Assembly: GCA_008330645.1 (NCBI GenBank) | Contig: VLTN01000067.1 | Span: 62,001 to 126,000, forward strand | Length of the DNA: 64,000 nt | From: Cafeteria roenbergensis | Lineage: Eukaryota > Sar > Bigyra > Bicosoecida > Cafeteriaceae | Direction: 5' to 3' | Shown here: positions 1 through 11,200 of the stretch, piece after piece | Layout: every line of letters begins with the position of its first letter | Numbering within the stretch: the stretch's first letter is position 1 | Notes under the pieces: model-generated | Databases searched by the model: none | What the model saw: only the letters and a program-made list of their open reading frames with translations | What the model was told of the DNA's origin: nothing | Position numbers and translations under genes: made by a program

Positions 1-350
1 ACGCTCGCGGCACCTCGGAGGAGGAGGCTGGGCCAGGCAAGCGGGGCAAGCAGACGGTGCTGGGGTCGGCGCTTGCAGCCGCAGCAGGGGCGCTCGGCTG
101 CGCTGCGTCGCACGGCTTTGACGGGTGGTACGGCGAGGCCACGACTGAGGACGACGAGCTGGCGGGCCCGCGCCCGGCGCCCGACAAAGCCGCAGCTGAG
201 GCCAGTCTGAGCAAACTGGCAGCTGGCGACCCTGCCGCCGAGGACGCCTTTGTGAGACGCACCATGGAGGACTTGCGCTCCAGAGACGGCGCGGGCATGG
301 TTGCCGGCAGGCCTGCCAGGCGGAAGAAGCGGCCGAGCAAGCGCCGGTGA
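1..350 (+). CDS. 3' end of an unidentified protein gene (5' truncated by window)
   Basis: The frame is open from the window edge (first complete codon at base 3) to a TGA at 348-350, giving about 115 C-terminal residues. The piece is Ala-rich, carries acidic stretches, and ends in a strongly basic tail (ARRKKRPSKRR) that could be a nuclear or nucleolar localisation signal. I recognise no domain. No in-frame ATG lies near the left edge, so the start is outside the window. Assignment rests on the open frame, the protein-like composition and its place in the alternating-strand pattern, convergent with the next gene. Confidence 0.5.
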   Translation, partial: ARGTSEEEAGPGKRGKQTVLGSALAAAAGALGCAASHGFDGWYGEATTEDDELAGPRPAPDKAAAEASLSKLAAGDPAAEDAFVRRTMEDLRSRDGAGMVAGRPARRKKRPSKRR

Positions 351-724
351 GCGGAGGGCTTCCCCCCCCCACCTGGGCGGATCGCCCATTGTGCCTGTAG
401 CCTTTGACGCACACGGGCACGCCTGGACCGGTCGGCGTTTGCAGCAAGAGATCGACTGAGTGATTGAGTGAATGAGAAGAAGCCGTTGCGAGAGCTGGAC
501 CATTGCCACACGACCGCGTGGCCGGCTGGGCCTGCGGGGCTGCCGAGCGGCCAGGAAGCGCGCGGGCAAATGCGCAAACGCCGACTCTGGCGAATTGCGA
601 AACCTTTCGGGGCGCGCACGACAGGCAGCACCACTGGCACTCGCTGAACTGGGGAATGGGGTGGGATGCGTGGGGGGGGGGGGGACGCAAGCGCGCACCA
701 CGGGCTGCGCGCGCCGGCAGGCTG
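351..724. other. Convergent 3' intergenic spacer
   Basis: This spacer lies between two convergent stop codons. It contains a C run near 362-370 and a 13-base G run at 672-684. I see no gene in it. Confidence 0.5.
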
Positions 725-922
725 TCACGCTGAGCCGCGAGCCATGAGCCTGGCCAGGGCAGCACGCAGCACGGCGTCCAGGCTGACCTGTCCGGACGTG
801 GCACCACCGTGCTTGGCCGCCTTGGCGGCCGCCTTGGCGATGGCCCGAGCAACTTTGCGCTCTTCGATGCCGAGCGTCGCGGATGCCGACGTGATGAACT
901 GCGACACGCGGGTTGCGTCGGA

Positions 923-953
<31 letters not shown>

Positions 954-3900
954 GCGTCTGGAGAGGGCGCGTCGCCCTGCGTCGGCGCCGCTGCCAAGGA
1001 GGCCATAATCGCGGCAGCCTGCTCCAGCTTGCCCTCCTGCGTCGCAGACGCACCTTGAGAGGAAGCTGCCGGAGGCACACCCGCTCCCCTCTCAGAGAGT
1101 GGCTTGCTGGGGCTGCAAGACGCCTCCGTGGCGGCCGACAGCTGGAAGTGGGGTCCCCTGACAAAGCAAGGGTCTGGCTCGACGTCCCCGCTCGGTGGCG
1201 CTTGGCTGTTCGGCTTGACCGGCGGGCGCACGGGCGTTTCCGGCCAGGAGGCCGTTGCTCTGGGTGGCTGGGCCGCGCCTGCCATGGCGGCTGCCGGATC
1301 AGCAAAGGTGACGCGGCGGCCGCCTCCGTTGGCTTCGCTCGGAGTCTGCTGCGGCGAGGCCGAGGCGGCAGTGAAGACCTCCTCATTGCGCCCTGCTATG
1401 TGAGTCCGGAACACGTCGCTTGGTCTCTGCTGCGATCCCCGGCGGCCCGGAGAGCGGACTGCGCCAGGCGTGTCGGGACCCTTGGCGGAGAGTGCCAACG
1501 GGCCGCTAACCGCAGGCGAGGGGACGGCGCCGGACGGCGCAACCGCTCGCTCCGGTGGCTGCGACATGAGCGTTGCCTCTACCTCTGTGCTGCTGAGCCT
1601 CGCCGGCTCGGCGAGCGCTCTGCGAGGAGCTGCTCCGACCGAGGCAGCCCCAAGAAGCAACCTCCTCCTCCTGCGAGGCGACCCGGCGAGTCCCGGCGAC
1701 GTCGCGGGCGGGCCTGCCGGGCCCGAACGCGGCGACGGGCCAGACAGCACGCTGGCAAGCGCCTGGCCGGCCCCGAGGCGACCGCCTTGCCGTCGCAGCG
1801 GGCTCGGAGAGCGCGAGTGCGCGCCCTCCGCCGCTGGGGGCCGCCGCACGAAGCGAAGGGGCTGGTCGCTTGACGGGCTGCTCAGGTTTGACACGCTTGC
1901 AGACGGCGGCACGGGGGCTGCGCGCTGGCGGGCGGAGAGGCGGATGTCGCTGCTGAGGCTCGATGCGCCGCTGCTCGAGCCAGTGGCCTGCGTGGGGTTG
2001 GGGGGCACCGCACTTGCGTGAGCGCGGGCGGCCACCTGCGCCGCCTCCGGGGAGGCTGCAGCTGCCGGGACCACTGGGCCGGAGCTCGAGCCACCGCCGC
2101 TGCTGCTGTTGCTGCCTGGGCCGCACAGCACGGGGACCTGAATGCGACTCGTCGACGACCGTGCTTTCCCGCTTGCGCCTGCCGCTGGGGCGCTGTGCTC
2201 GCCAGTCGCGCTGTCCAAATTCGATGGCGCTGATCCTCCCGCAGAGGCGTGGCCTTCGGGGCCCGAGCCGCTCGCCTTGGCAGTGACTGAAGCAGCAGCA
2301 GGCCGCTGCGCTGCAACCGGCCCCTCCCCGCCGGGGCCGCAAGCGGGCAGGCCTGTCGGCAAGGGGTGCTGCTCCTGCGACGCAGCTCGTGCCAAGCGGC
2401 GGTGCCCGGCCCGGCCGCCGGTTGGCAACCACGCCGCCGAGTCGCTGGCAGCACAGCCATCGGGACCAGCGGGCGAGCCCTCTGCGGCAGCGGGTGCTCG
2501 CCCGCGCGGGCCCTTGGCGGATTCCAGTGCATCCGCGCTGCCTCCAGCTGCTGGCCCACTGGCCGGGACGCTCCCTGTCCCCGCCGCCGCCGCGCTTGCG
2601 GGAGCTAGCTCCGCGACGGGTGCCCCTGGTGAATTGGGCGCCTCAGAGCCTGCGTCGCTCGCGCCGCTGCCACGTGCAGCCCGCGACTCGGCTGGCCGCG
2701 CGGGGCTCCCACCCGCCGCGTCGCCCCTTGCCGAGGCGGAGCGTCCCCGTCGAGCAAGCAGCTGGCGTTCGTGCCCGAGAGACGGCAGAGCCGGCAGCGA
2801 GGCGGACTCGTCCGAGTCCGATTCGGTCGCAGCACGCATCGTCGGAGACGGCGCTCCTCCCCGCTGGCTCAACCGCAGTGCCGACGCGCTCGGGGCAGTC
2901 GCCTGGCCGCCGCCCCACACGCCCTCCAGCTGCGCAGTCGCCCCTAGCGACGACGCGGTCCCGGCCAGCTCCCGGCTGGCCGACGGGCCGACGCTCGACG
3001 ACTCCGCCCACGACTCCGCCTCCGGCACGCCCATGCTCTCCTGCGAGAGGTGGTGGCCGGATGCCGAGGACACGGGTGCCGGCGCCGCCCCGCGCGCTGC
3101 ACCGCTCGCTTTCCCTTCAGTAACAGAACACGCGGCGGCGGTGGCGGCGGCGGCCGAGCGGGGCTCGGATGACGGCGCCGATGCGGCACGCGCTCCGCCT
3201 GCCTGCCCTCCGGAAGAGGACTCGCCGTAGTTGGCCGAGTGCTTCCTGCCGGGGGGCTCCGCGGCTGGAATCGAGGCTTGCGGGACGCTCCCAGACCAAC
3301 CGACACCTGCTCCAGCCAGGTCCTCGTCCATGGAGGGCAAGCCCGCGCTCTGCCCGAGCGCGCTGCGCGACGATGCCGCCCGATCCTCCGCCTCGCCATG
3401 GGCCGCGGACGCCTGGCTGGCCCCTGCAGAGCCCCCCGCGGCAGCGGGGCTTGCCGGCGAACCGCCAGCGCCGACGCCAGCCTCGTCGTCCGACGGCTGG
3501 TCTCCCCATGCCGACTGCATCCACGCGCTGGTTCCGGCATACGTCTCGGGAATCCCCGCCAGCTCGTGCGCCCTCGCAACCGCAGCTGAGGAGCTGGCCG
3601 CCCTCGTTGCCAGCGAGGGCTTGGCAGCAGCAGAGGCGCGGCCGCGTGGCGAGCCCGGCTTGCCGGCGGCGCCGCCTGCTAGACTCCGCTTGCGCCGCTC
3701 AGCCGTGCCCGGGGCCTCGTCGTCGCTGGAATCGTCAGGAAGCCTCGGCGGCGAGGCCGAGGCAGCGGCCAGGCCACTCGCAAGGGGCCTTGACCTCACC
3801 CGCCGAAGCCTCAGCGGCCGGGTGCGCATCATCTCCGGCCCGATCGACTCCGCGCCGTCGCTGTCGCTGCTGTCGACCTTCGTGGCGGGTGCTCGAGAGC

Positions 3901-5572
3901 GCCGCAGCGTTCCGGCGAGCGCACTGGCTCGGCTGCCTGAGCCTGCGCCCGCCGCCTGAGCGCCAGATGCCGACCGAGGGCCGGTCAGCGGCGCGCGCTG
4001 AGCCTGCTGCGAGACTGCTGCTGCCGCGGCCGGCGGCTGGGAAGGCGGCCCCTGCGCCCCGGGTCGGCTCTGACTTCCTGCTGCGGCTGCCGCAGCAGGG
4101 CTCGCCCCTCGCCGCTGGCCGGGTGGCCCCGCTTGCGCGCGGTCCTGCCCTGCTTCCGCCCCCGGGCGCCTCCCCGGCTCTTCTGCGGAGGGAGAGACGG
4201 AGGGAACGCCCCCGTTGAGGACCAGGCGGGACTGCGTGAGGCGGCGCTGGCCGCCCGCTCGCTGGCGGGAGCCACCGCCGTCGCCCGAGGCAGCGCCCGG
4301 GGGCCCCTGCAAGCGACTCGGCGACGCTGAGCGCGCGGCAGTCGCCCCCGCCCCGCTGCTGTCCGAGGCTGTGGAACCGGCCGAGGCTGCCTTCCGCCCC
4401 ACCGCAGCCTTAGGCGCCTGCGCTCCCCCACCAGGGGCGCCCTTCCCCACGCGGCGGAGGGGCACCTTGCCCCGCCTGCCCGCGCCGTCCCGTGCCGCAC
4501 CCCTGCCAGCGCGATCCTCGTCCTCGTCCTCGTCGTCGAATGGCAGGCTGTGGGCGCGGTTGTCACGGCGTGGACGGCACCTGCGCCGCAAAATCCGATG
4601 CGGGGGGGTGCTGGTGCTGCTGCTGGTGCTGCTGCTGGTGCTGCTGCTGGTGCTGCTGGTGCTGCTGGTGGTTCCGCTGCTGAGCCGTCGGCGGAGCGCG
4701 GGCTCTGCTGCTGCCGTGGATCGCGTCGCTGCAGAGGGCGCGGTGGCATGGGAGCCCTTGGGCCATCGCGCAGGCGCGTCCTTCTTGGCAGCCTTGCGCT
4801 CGGGCCTCGCAACGGGGGCCGGCTTCTGGAAGTCGCTGCTGTCGTCCAGGAGCGCAAGAGATGCCGACGACGACGTGTCGGACGACGAGGCCGCGACTCC
4901 TGGCTCAGCAAAGTCAAGAGAGGGCAGCCGGCGGGCCGGCCACGGCAGTTCCCAGCTCGAGGCACTGACCGCGTCGTCGTCAACGCCGCTGCAATGTGCC
5001 GCCTCCTCGTCAGTGCCGTCGACTGGAGCGTCGCTGGAGCCCCGAACGCCCGCAGCCGCCGGAGGATTCCAAGCAGGGGAAGCGATGCGCTTGCTTGCGG
5101 GAGAGTCGGGCCCTTGCGTGGCCGACTCGGACACAGCGTCGCGCTGGCGTTTGCGACGGGAGGGGGTGCCCGCTGCCGGCTCTGCGGCTCCAGCTGTGGC
5201 ATTGCTCGCACGCGACGGGAGCAGTGCAGCGAACTCGCTGCACTTCTCCGCTCGGCCCACTGCGGCGCTGGCTGCAGTGGGCGCGACCGCAGCCCCGCTG
5301 CTCGGGCTGCCGGCTGCAAGCGAATGCTGGCTGCCACCAACTCCGCTCCCGGGCGAGTCGGGGAGGCCAGACGCAGTCCTGGGCAAGACATCCGAAGCCG
5401 CACCACTGCCGTTCTTGGCTCGGGGGCGCCGCGTCCTCCGGGGCGGCGTGGGGCGCTCGCCCGCTTCATCGGACGAGCCGATTGCAGCAGCTCGCGAGGC
5501 CGCAGCTTGTTGCGGAGATTGACTCCCGCCAACATCCCCACCAGGCTGCCCACGCCTGGTGCGTCTGGGCAT
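725..5572 (-). CDS. Large intrinsically disordered Ser/Ala-rich protein, unknown function
   Basis: An uninterrupted minus-strand frame gives 1,615 residues from the ATG at 5572 to the stop at 725. The frame stays open further upstream, but that part runs under the ankyrin gene, so I chose the first ATG outside it. The protein is almost wholly low complexity: Ser/Ala/Pro/Gly, several acidic phospho-acceptor-like clusters (DSSDSDG, DDSSDDE, QPSDDE), a Ser-Thr repeat coded at about 4611-4672, and a polyalanine run near the C terminus. One short linear motif stands out, RRVTF at about residue 1419 (near 1304-1318), which fits the RVxF docking consensus for protein phosphatase 1. The last 60 residues are predicted helical. 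I recognise no globular domain. Other frames here are also long, as expected at this GC content, so the gene call itself is only moderately secure. Confidence 0.55.
4611..4672. repeat. Imperfect CTG/GGT-type 12-bp repeat, coding
   Basis: A tandem array based on tgctgctgctgg runs through this stretch. On the minus strand it codes an STSSS repeat in the disordered protein. The array length is the sort that varies by slippage. Confidence 0.7.
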
Positions 5573-5855
5573 TTCCGCAGGCGCGCAGCCTGGATCAACG
5601 CCCCCAGGGTGGCAAGTTTGCGGCGCAAGGCGCAAGTCTGTCGGGTGCTCTGCCAGTTTAAAATCTCTGCGGCAGTCTGGCTGTGCGACACCGCGGCCGC
5701 GACACCGCTGCGTGACGGACGAGAGCTGAAGCGCCGCCTGACGGGGCAACGCCTGCGCGGCCCGCTGTGCGGGGAAAATCTTCGTGGTTGATTGAGTGAG
5801 GCCAGCGCTCGGGGCTGTGCTGGAGCGACTGCAATTCCGCCTCCAATCGGGAGCG

Positions 5856-8135
5856 ATGGCGGCTCGCGCTCGCGCCACAACAAGGGCGCCCAGGACAGGC
5901 GAGGTGGCGATGGAGGCCGACGCGCTCGGCATCACAGAGGATGAGCTGATCAGGCGGCGGTCGCGCACGCCAGCCGACTTTGCCGCGTCTCTTTGCCAGA
6001 AGGCAACCATGTCGCGGACGCTGCGGGACACCGTGCTGGCAGCACGCACCGCCGGGTGGAACATAGACCGCAAGGACGATGACGGGGTGACTGCTCTGTA
6101 CGCGGCGGGCGTCATCGGGTGCGACGTGGCTCGCGTTCGCGAGCTGCTGGCTGCGTCTGCCAACCCGCACCTCGCTTGCCTCGGACGGCACATTGGCGTT
6201 GAGCTGCTCCGCGTGCACTTTTGCGACGATGCGTGGGAGCACTACGCTGCCGAGCGGGAGGCGGCAAGCGCTTCCCGGGGGGAGCGCTGGCGTCTGTGTC
6301 CGGTGTCGAGAGCCGACGCCAGGCGCGTCGTGGAGGGCTGGGACGGCCCCCGCGTCTGGGGCAGCGGCGCTGCAGGAGCTCGCCAGGGCAGCGGGGGCGA
6401 GGCACCAGCTTCCCCTTCGCCCCATGCTTCGGGTTCCGACGCCGCCGCCGCTGCCGCCGCAGCTGCCGCAGCTGCTGGTGCTGGATCCACGGCTGCGGCG
6501 AGCCGAGCGCCGTCGCCTGCTGCGCTGGGCTCGCCCGTGGTGCCGAGGCTGGACCTGCCTCGGCTGCCCGACACTCCTGCGGGGCTGCTCTCCCCCGACA
6601 TGCTCGGGGGCGCCGTCAGCCCTGCGGCTGGGATTGCGGATCTCGCCGACGGCGGGGCTCTCGGCCCCGCATCGGAGGCGTCCGCGCCGCCCAGCGCGCT
6701 CGAGGGCGAAGCGGGTGGCGCCGAGGTGGAGCGATGCGACCTGGAGGAGGCCGAGGAGGGGGGCGCGGCAGTGCGGCCATCGCTGCGCGTGCAGCGGCGG
6801 CTGGTGCGGGAGGCGGGGTCCCGTCCCGAGGCCGCGCTGCTATGCCTGCGGAGCCTGCTCAAGGCAGGCTTGGACGCCGCTGACTCGGACGACGAGGGAG
6901 CCGCTGGATCGCGCTCCTCCGAAGCGGCGGCCGGAGCGGCAGGGCCGGCGGCCGGAGCGGCAGGGCCGGCGGCCGGAGCGGCAGGGCCGGCGGCCGGAGC
7001 AGGAGCCGCGTCGGCGGCAAGGCTTCGGGGCGCGGGGCCTCGCCACGCCCTGCGGATGCCGCCGCTACGCGAGAAGGCGAGCGCAGTGGACGCGACGGCC
7101 TCTGGGGTGGGCGGGCCCCCTCCCACCGGGCTGCTCCGGCGCTGGTGCCGCCGCGCGTTCCTCGTGGCAGTGGGGCACCCGGACCTTGCCTTGAGGGCGC
7201 GCCTCGTTCGGCTGTGCTCGCGGTTCAAGCCGCTCGACCCGGACACCCGCGACCCATGGAGCAAGGGCCGGACGGCGCTCCAGTGGGGCGTGGTCGCGGC
7301 GGACGTCAGGAGCACTGACATGCTGCTGCGGTCGGGTGCCAACCCCGCGGCGGCCGACCCCGTGTCCCGACTGCCCCCGCTTGCGCTGGCGCTGCTGTGC
7401 CCGCGCGCCGCCCTCAGGGAACGCCTTGTGCGCAGCATCTGCCAAGACGATGCCCGGCGAGCGGACGGCGCCCACGACCCCTGGGCGGCCAAGGCGCGAC
7501 TCGCGTCGCCCGCGTTCTGGACCGACACGCTGCTCCAGCCCGGCGAAGCCAGGCCCCTTCCGCCCACCGCCGTGCGCACTGCGTTCGAAGGCGACCTCAT
7601 TCCGGCGGAAACCGCCCGCGCTGACGTCAGGGCCACGGCGGCGCAGGTGGCAGAGCTGTCGTCCCAGGCGCTTCCTTTCACGGAGGAGCTTGACGCGCGG
7701 AACGCGCCGCTGGCACTGGTCGAGGTGGCCACTGCGAGACGGCTGCGGCTGGCGAGAGGGGAGGTCGGCAGCGGAGGCAGGGCCTCTCGCGACCGCGGGT
7801 GGGCCGGCTTCAGCCTGCTGCACGCCGCGGCTGACATGGTCGCTTGCGAGGTCGAGCCCGTCGAGGACCACTCGCCCCTGCTGCTGCTGCGGTCGCTGCA
7901 CACGTCTGGGGGGGCTGCGGCCGTGCGGCGGGCCTGCAGGGCCAGGGACGCACGTGGTCGCTCGCCCGCAGCGGCGATGAGAGACGCGATGACGAGGATG
8001 CGGCGAGAGCAGCCGGATCGCAGCGGCACAGCCTCTGACTGGGGCTGGGCTGTGTGGCGGCTGCTGGCAGAGCTTGAGCAAGGCGAGGCGCTGACAGCAG
8101 AGGCGAGGGCGCTTCTCGCCAGCGCGCGCGTGTGA
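5856..8135 (+). CDS. Ankyrin-repeat protein
   Basis: The single-exon frame gives 759 residues from the ATG at 5856 (context gagcgATGG); a second ATG at 5910 would give 741. Ankyrin-like units are visible in the N-terminal part (DDDGVTALYAAGVIGCDVARVRELLAASANPHL region), in the middle (KGRTALQWGVVAADVRSTDMLLRSGANP region) and near the C terminus (GFSLLHAAADMV). They are separated by long Ala/Gly/Ser-rich linkers. One linker contains an AAGAAGP repeat from a 21-bp tandem DNA repeat at 6927-7000. Ankyrin repeats are protein-binding scaffolds; the partner cannot be read from sequence. A 673-residue frame on the opposite strand is an antisense shadow. It shares a 283-bp divergent upstream region with the disordered protein gene. 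Confidence 0.7.
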   Translation: MAARARATTRAPRTGEVAMEADALGITEDELIRRRSRTPADFAASLCQKATMSRTLRDTVLAARTAGWNIDRKDDDGVTALYAAGVIGCDVARVRELLAASANPHLACLGRHIGVELLRVHFCDDAWEHYAAEREAASASRGERWRLCPVSRADARRVVEGWDGPRVWGSGAAGARQGSGGEAPASPSPHASGSDAAAAAAAAAAAAGAGSTAAASRAPSPAALGSPVVPRLDLPRLPDTPAGLLSPDMLGGAVSPAAGIADLADGGALGPASEASAPPSALEGEAGGAEVERCDLEEAEEGGAAVRPSLRVQRRLVREAGSRPEAALLCLRSLLKAGLDAADSDDEGAAGSRSSEAAAGAAGPAAGAAGPAAGAAGPAAGAGAASAARLRGAGPRHALRMPPLREKASAVDATASGVGGPPPTGLLRRWCRRAFLVAVGHPDLALRARLVRLCSRFKPLDPDTRDPWSKGRTALQWGVVAADVRSTDMLLRSGANPAAADPVSRLPPLALALLCPRAALRERLVRSICQDDARRADGAHDPWAAKARLASPAFWTDTLLQPGEARPLPPTAVRTAFEGDLIPAETARADVRATAAQVAELSSQALPFTEELDARNAPLALVEVATARRLRLARGEVGSGGRASRDRGWAGFSLLHAAADMVACEVEPVEDHSPLLLLRSLHTSGGAAAVRRACRARDARGRSPAAAMRDAMTRMRREQPDRSGTASDWGWAVWRLLAELEQGEALTAEARALLASARV
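6927..7000. repeat. 21-bp tandem repeat, about 3.5 copies, coding
   Basis: Three perfect copies of a 21-bp GC-only-plus-A unit start at 6927, 6948 and 6969, followed by a partial copy to 7000. The unit is a multiple of three, so it keeps frame and codes a seven-residue Ala/Gly/Pro repeat in the ankyrin protein. Confidence 0.9.
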
Positions 8136-8281
8136 TGGCTGCTGGCTCTGCTCTCAAGTCTGGCGCTCGCCTCGACCGCCGCTAGCGCCCGGCTCCCAGG
8201 ATTCTCCGCGCAGTCCCGCACCATGCAATCGCGCGCCCACGCACGCCTGATTGGGCCAACCACACAAAACCCGAGGCCGCG

Positions 8282-11200
8282 TCACGCTTTGAGGACGTAC
8301 ACTAGGTCGTCCTCCCCAAGCAGCGTGTCAGCGGCCGGGTTGGTCAGCACGTATTGCAGCTGCCACGGCCGGAAGCGGAAGCCCTCCGACTCGTCGCCGT
8401 CCTGCCAGGACTTGCCCTTGGTTCGCCAGACGTTCCACGGCGCGATTCGCCGGTAGAGCCCGATGCAGAGCACGCCGCGCTCCCGCAGCGCAGCCTCAAA
8501 GAGCTGGCCGTACGTGGCCGGGATGAAACCTGACGGCACCGGGGGCTCGGTCGTGTCCTCGGCAGAGCCGCTCTCGGAGGGGCCAGTCGGCCCGGCTGCC
8601 AGCGGCCGATCGAGTAGGTGCAGCTCACACACCAGCGCGGCAACGCGCATGCCGCCCAGCGTTCCCTTCCTCACGGCGCGCACCATGAGCGAGGAGATCG
8701 TCACCACGTGAGGCGTGAACAGGGCCTCCAACGCCATTGCGTCCAGCGACGTCGAGGCGAACGCGCGCCCGGCCGCGAACGCAGGGGCTCCCCACACGCC
8801 GGCGCTGCCGGGGCCGTTTGATGCCGTGGATGGGTCGCTCTGGGCGTCGGCTGCCTTGCGAGCTGCTCGCTTGGCCATTTTCCTGCCGCTCGCCCTGGAC
8901 TTGCGAGTCAGCTTTTCGCCTGCCGCCGCCTTGGCCGCCAGCTCCTCGGCCTGGTGACCCAACACCAGGGCCTCCTCCGCCCCGTCCCGCACGGACGCAA
9001 ACTCGTTTGTGGCACCCTTTGCGACCCGCTGATGCACGTCGTCGGGGCCCGCGGCACCGCTCCCAGACGCCTCCCCGGCAGCGCCGCGCCCAGCGGGAGG
9101 GGGAGACGTCGCCGCGGCAGTTGGAGCTGGCAGGGGAGGTGACGGCAGAGCCAGCGGGGGCACTGGTGGCGCAGCTGCACCCTCGCTGCCTGGCAGGGCA
9201 GCCGTGGCGGGGGCGTTGGGCGGCTGAGGGCCATCTGCCCGAATCGTCGTTGCAGCGGCACCGCCAGCGACCGCGCCAGCATCGGAACCGGCACCGGCCC
9301 CCTGGGAAGGCGCAGAGGTTGGCTGGCCGCGTCCGCCTCCCGAGCCCTCTGCTCCGAGAGGCGCAGGGGTAGGAGCCAAGCCGCCGGTGGTCTCGCCAAA
9401 CCCAGTGCGGTGCGGTGACACCTGCGCCGCCCCTGAGGCCACCGACGCGGCTGCGTCCCCTCCCATCGCCACGGCCGTGTCGGCCACCCCCTGCCGCAGC
9501 GCCTCGTACTCGTCCTCCGAGTCACCCAGGTCGCAGTGTTGCTGGAAGTCATCGAATCCCTCCGAGTGGGCCTCTCCTGAAGGGGTTGAGGCCCCGCTGC
9601 TGTCCCCGACCATCACAGCTTGTTGGCCGCTTGTGTCTGCTCCCGCGTCCGCATCGGCGGCCCCTGCCTCTGGAGCGGGGCCGGACAGCGCTGGGGCGTC
9701 GCCGGACCCGCCTTCGCCGCCTTCGTCGGCATTCCCCTCCTCCTCCTCCTGCTCTCTCGCGATCAGCTGCTCCACCTGCGCGGCCGCAACCCCTAGCAGC
9801 TCCATGCCTAGGGCAGTGTCGTCGTCGATGTCGTGCACCTCCTCCTCCTCCTCCTCCTCCTCCTCCTCCCCGATGTCGCTCCCCGCGTCCGCCGAGGCGC
9901 CGGCAACGGCGCCATCGTCGTCCTGGCCGTCACTGCGGCCCGCCTCCACGTCCGCAAACGTTACGGTTGGAGCCGCTGCCCGCCCTGCGCTCTGGCGGCC
10001 GCGGCCTGCGTGAGCAGGCTGCTTCTCGTCAGCGCCCGCGCCAGCTTCGTGGGAGTCGCGAGACAGTCTGGTCCTCAGCCCGCGGTCGCTGCCCCCGCGA
10101 CGCCCCGGTGCCACCGTGTCGGCCGCCGCCTCCGCTGAGGCGCCGACGCCCTCGCTTGCTGCCTTGGCGGCCGGGGAGCCTGCCGCAGGGCTTGCTGCTC
10201 CCGTCGCGCCGGCTGCGGCTGGCGACTGCGGTCGCAAGCTGGAGCTTGCATCAGCAGCGCGGGCGGCTGCGAGGGCAACTGCGGCCAGGCTCGCCGGGCG
10301 GCGCATGGCGGCTGCCGTGAGGGCCCGCTTGACGGACAGCCCCTTGAGCACCGACTTGGCCGCGCCCTGGAACTTGGCGCGCGAGCGAGGCTGTTTGCTT
10401 GTGCGCTTGAGGCCGTACGACAGGAGCGGCTGCATGGGCGACGCGGCCAGGGTGGCTCCGACGGCGGCCGTCTGCGCCGCGCGAAGGCCGACGCCGGTCG
10501 GCCTGATGAAGCGCGCATGCTTCCCGGAGTGCAGTTGCGTCAAGGTGTGCAGGGCGGGGTTGACAGCAAAGAGCGCCGACGCCGCAGCAATGCCCCAGGT
10601 TTCCAGCTCCAGGTCCGCGCCTTCGGTTGCGCCGCCCTCTTGCATCGCGACGTTGCGGATCAGCCCGCCGGCTCCTCGCGCTGGCGCAAGCACGATGGCT
10701 GCGCGCGCAGTGCGAGCGCCAGCGCGCATCAGGTCGGCCGCGTGCGTGGGGTCGCCGTGGACGATGCGGACGGCAGCGAGCCAGTCCGAGCTGCCGCGGT
10801 GCGCGCGCTCCATGGCGTCGTGCGTCGGGACCGAGCGCTCGGGACACAGCACGGCCACGGGCAGACCCGAGGGGCCGGAGACCAGGGCCCGCGCGAGCAG
10901 TCCGATGTTCTCGTTGGCGCCGCACACCAAGATGTGGCCTCGAAGCGGGGCAGGCGCGTCGGTCGCGCCGGGAGAGACGATGCCCCCCGCCGCGGACCGC
11001 AGCGGCGGGGTGTTCAGCGAGGCGGTTGCGGCCTCCGCCATGTCGTCGCTGGGGCTGATGACTGCATTCAGTGCCAGCACGGTGCTGCCGTCGCGTGCCC
11101 CCTCGCTCGCGTTTGCCCACCGCTCGCTGGCCCGTGCATGAGCCTCCTCGGTCCAGCGAACCGGCACCGCCTTGCTCCGGCCTTCACCGTCGGTGTGCCC

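Noticed and set aside
809-1873. Plus-strand frames within the disordered protein gene (also 2142-3230, 4215-5522, 4550-5791)
   Set aside because: None has a domain, most start at non-ATG codons, and they overlap each other; the continuous minus frame is the simpler call, though with moderate confidence.
4611-4672. Trinucleotide arrays as centromeric or satellite DNA
   Set aside because: These arrays are short, in frame and coding; they are simple-sequence expansions inside genes.
6242-8263. 673-codon minus-strand frame
   Set aside because: Antisense to the ankyrin-repeat gene, Ser/Ala/Pro-rich without any domain.
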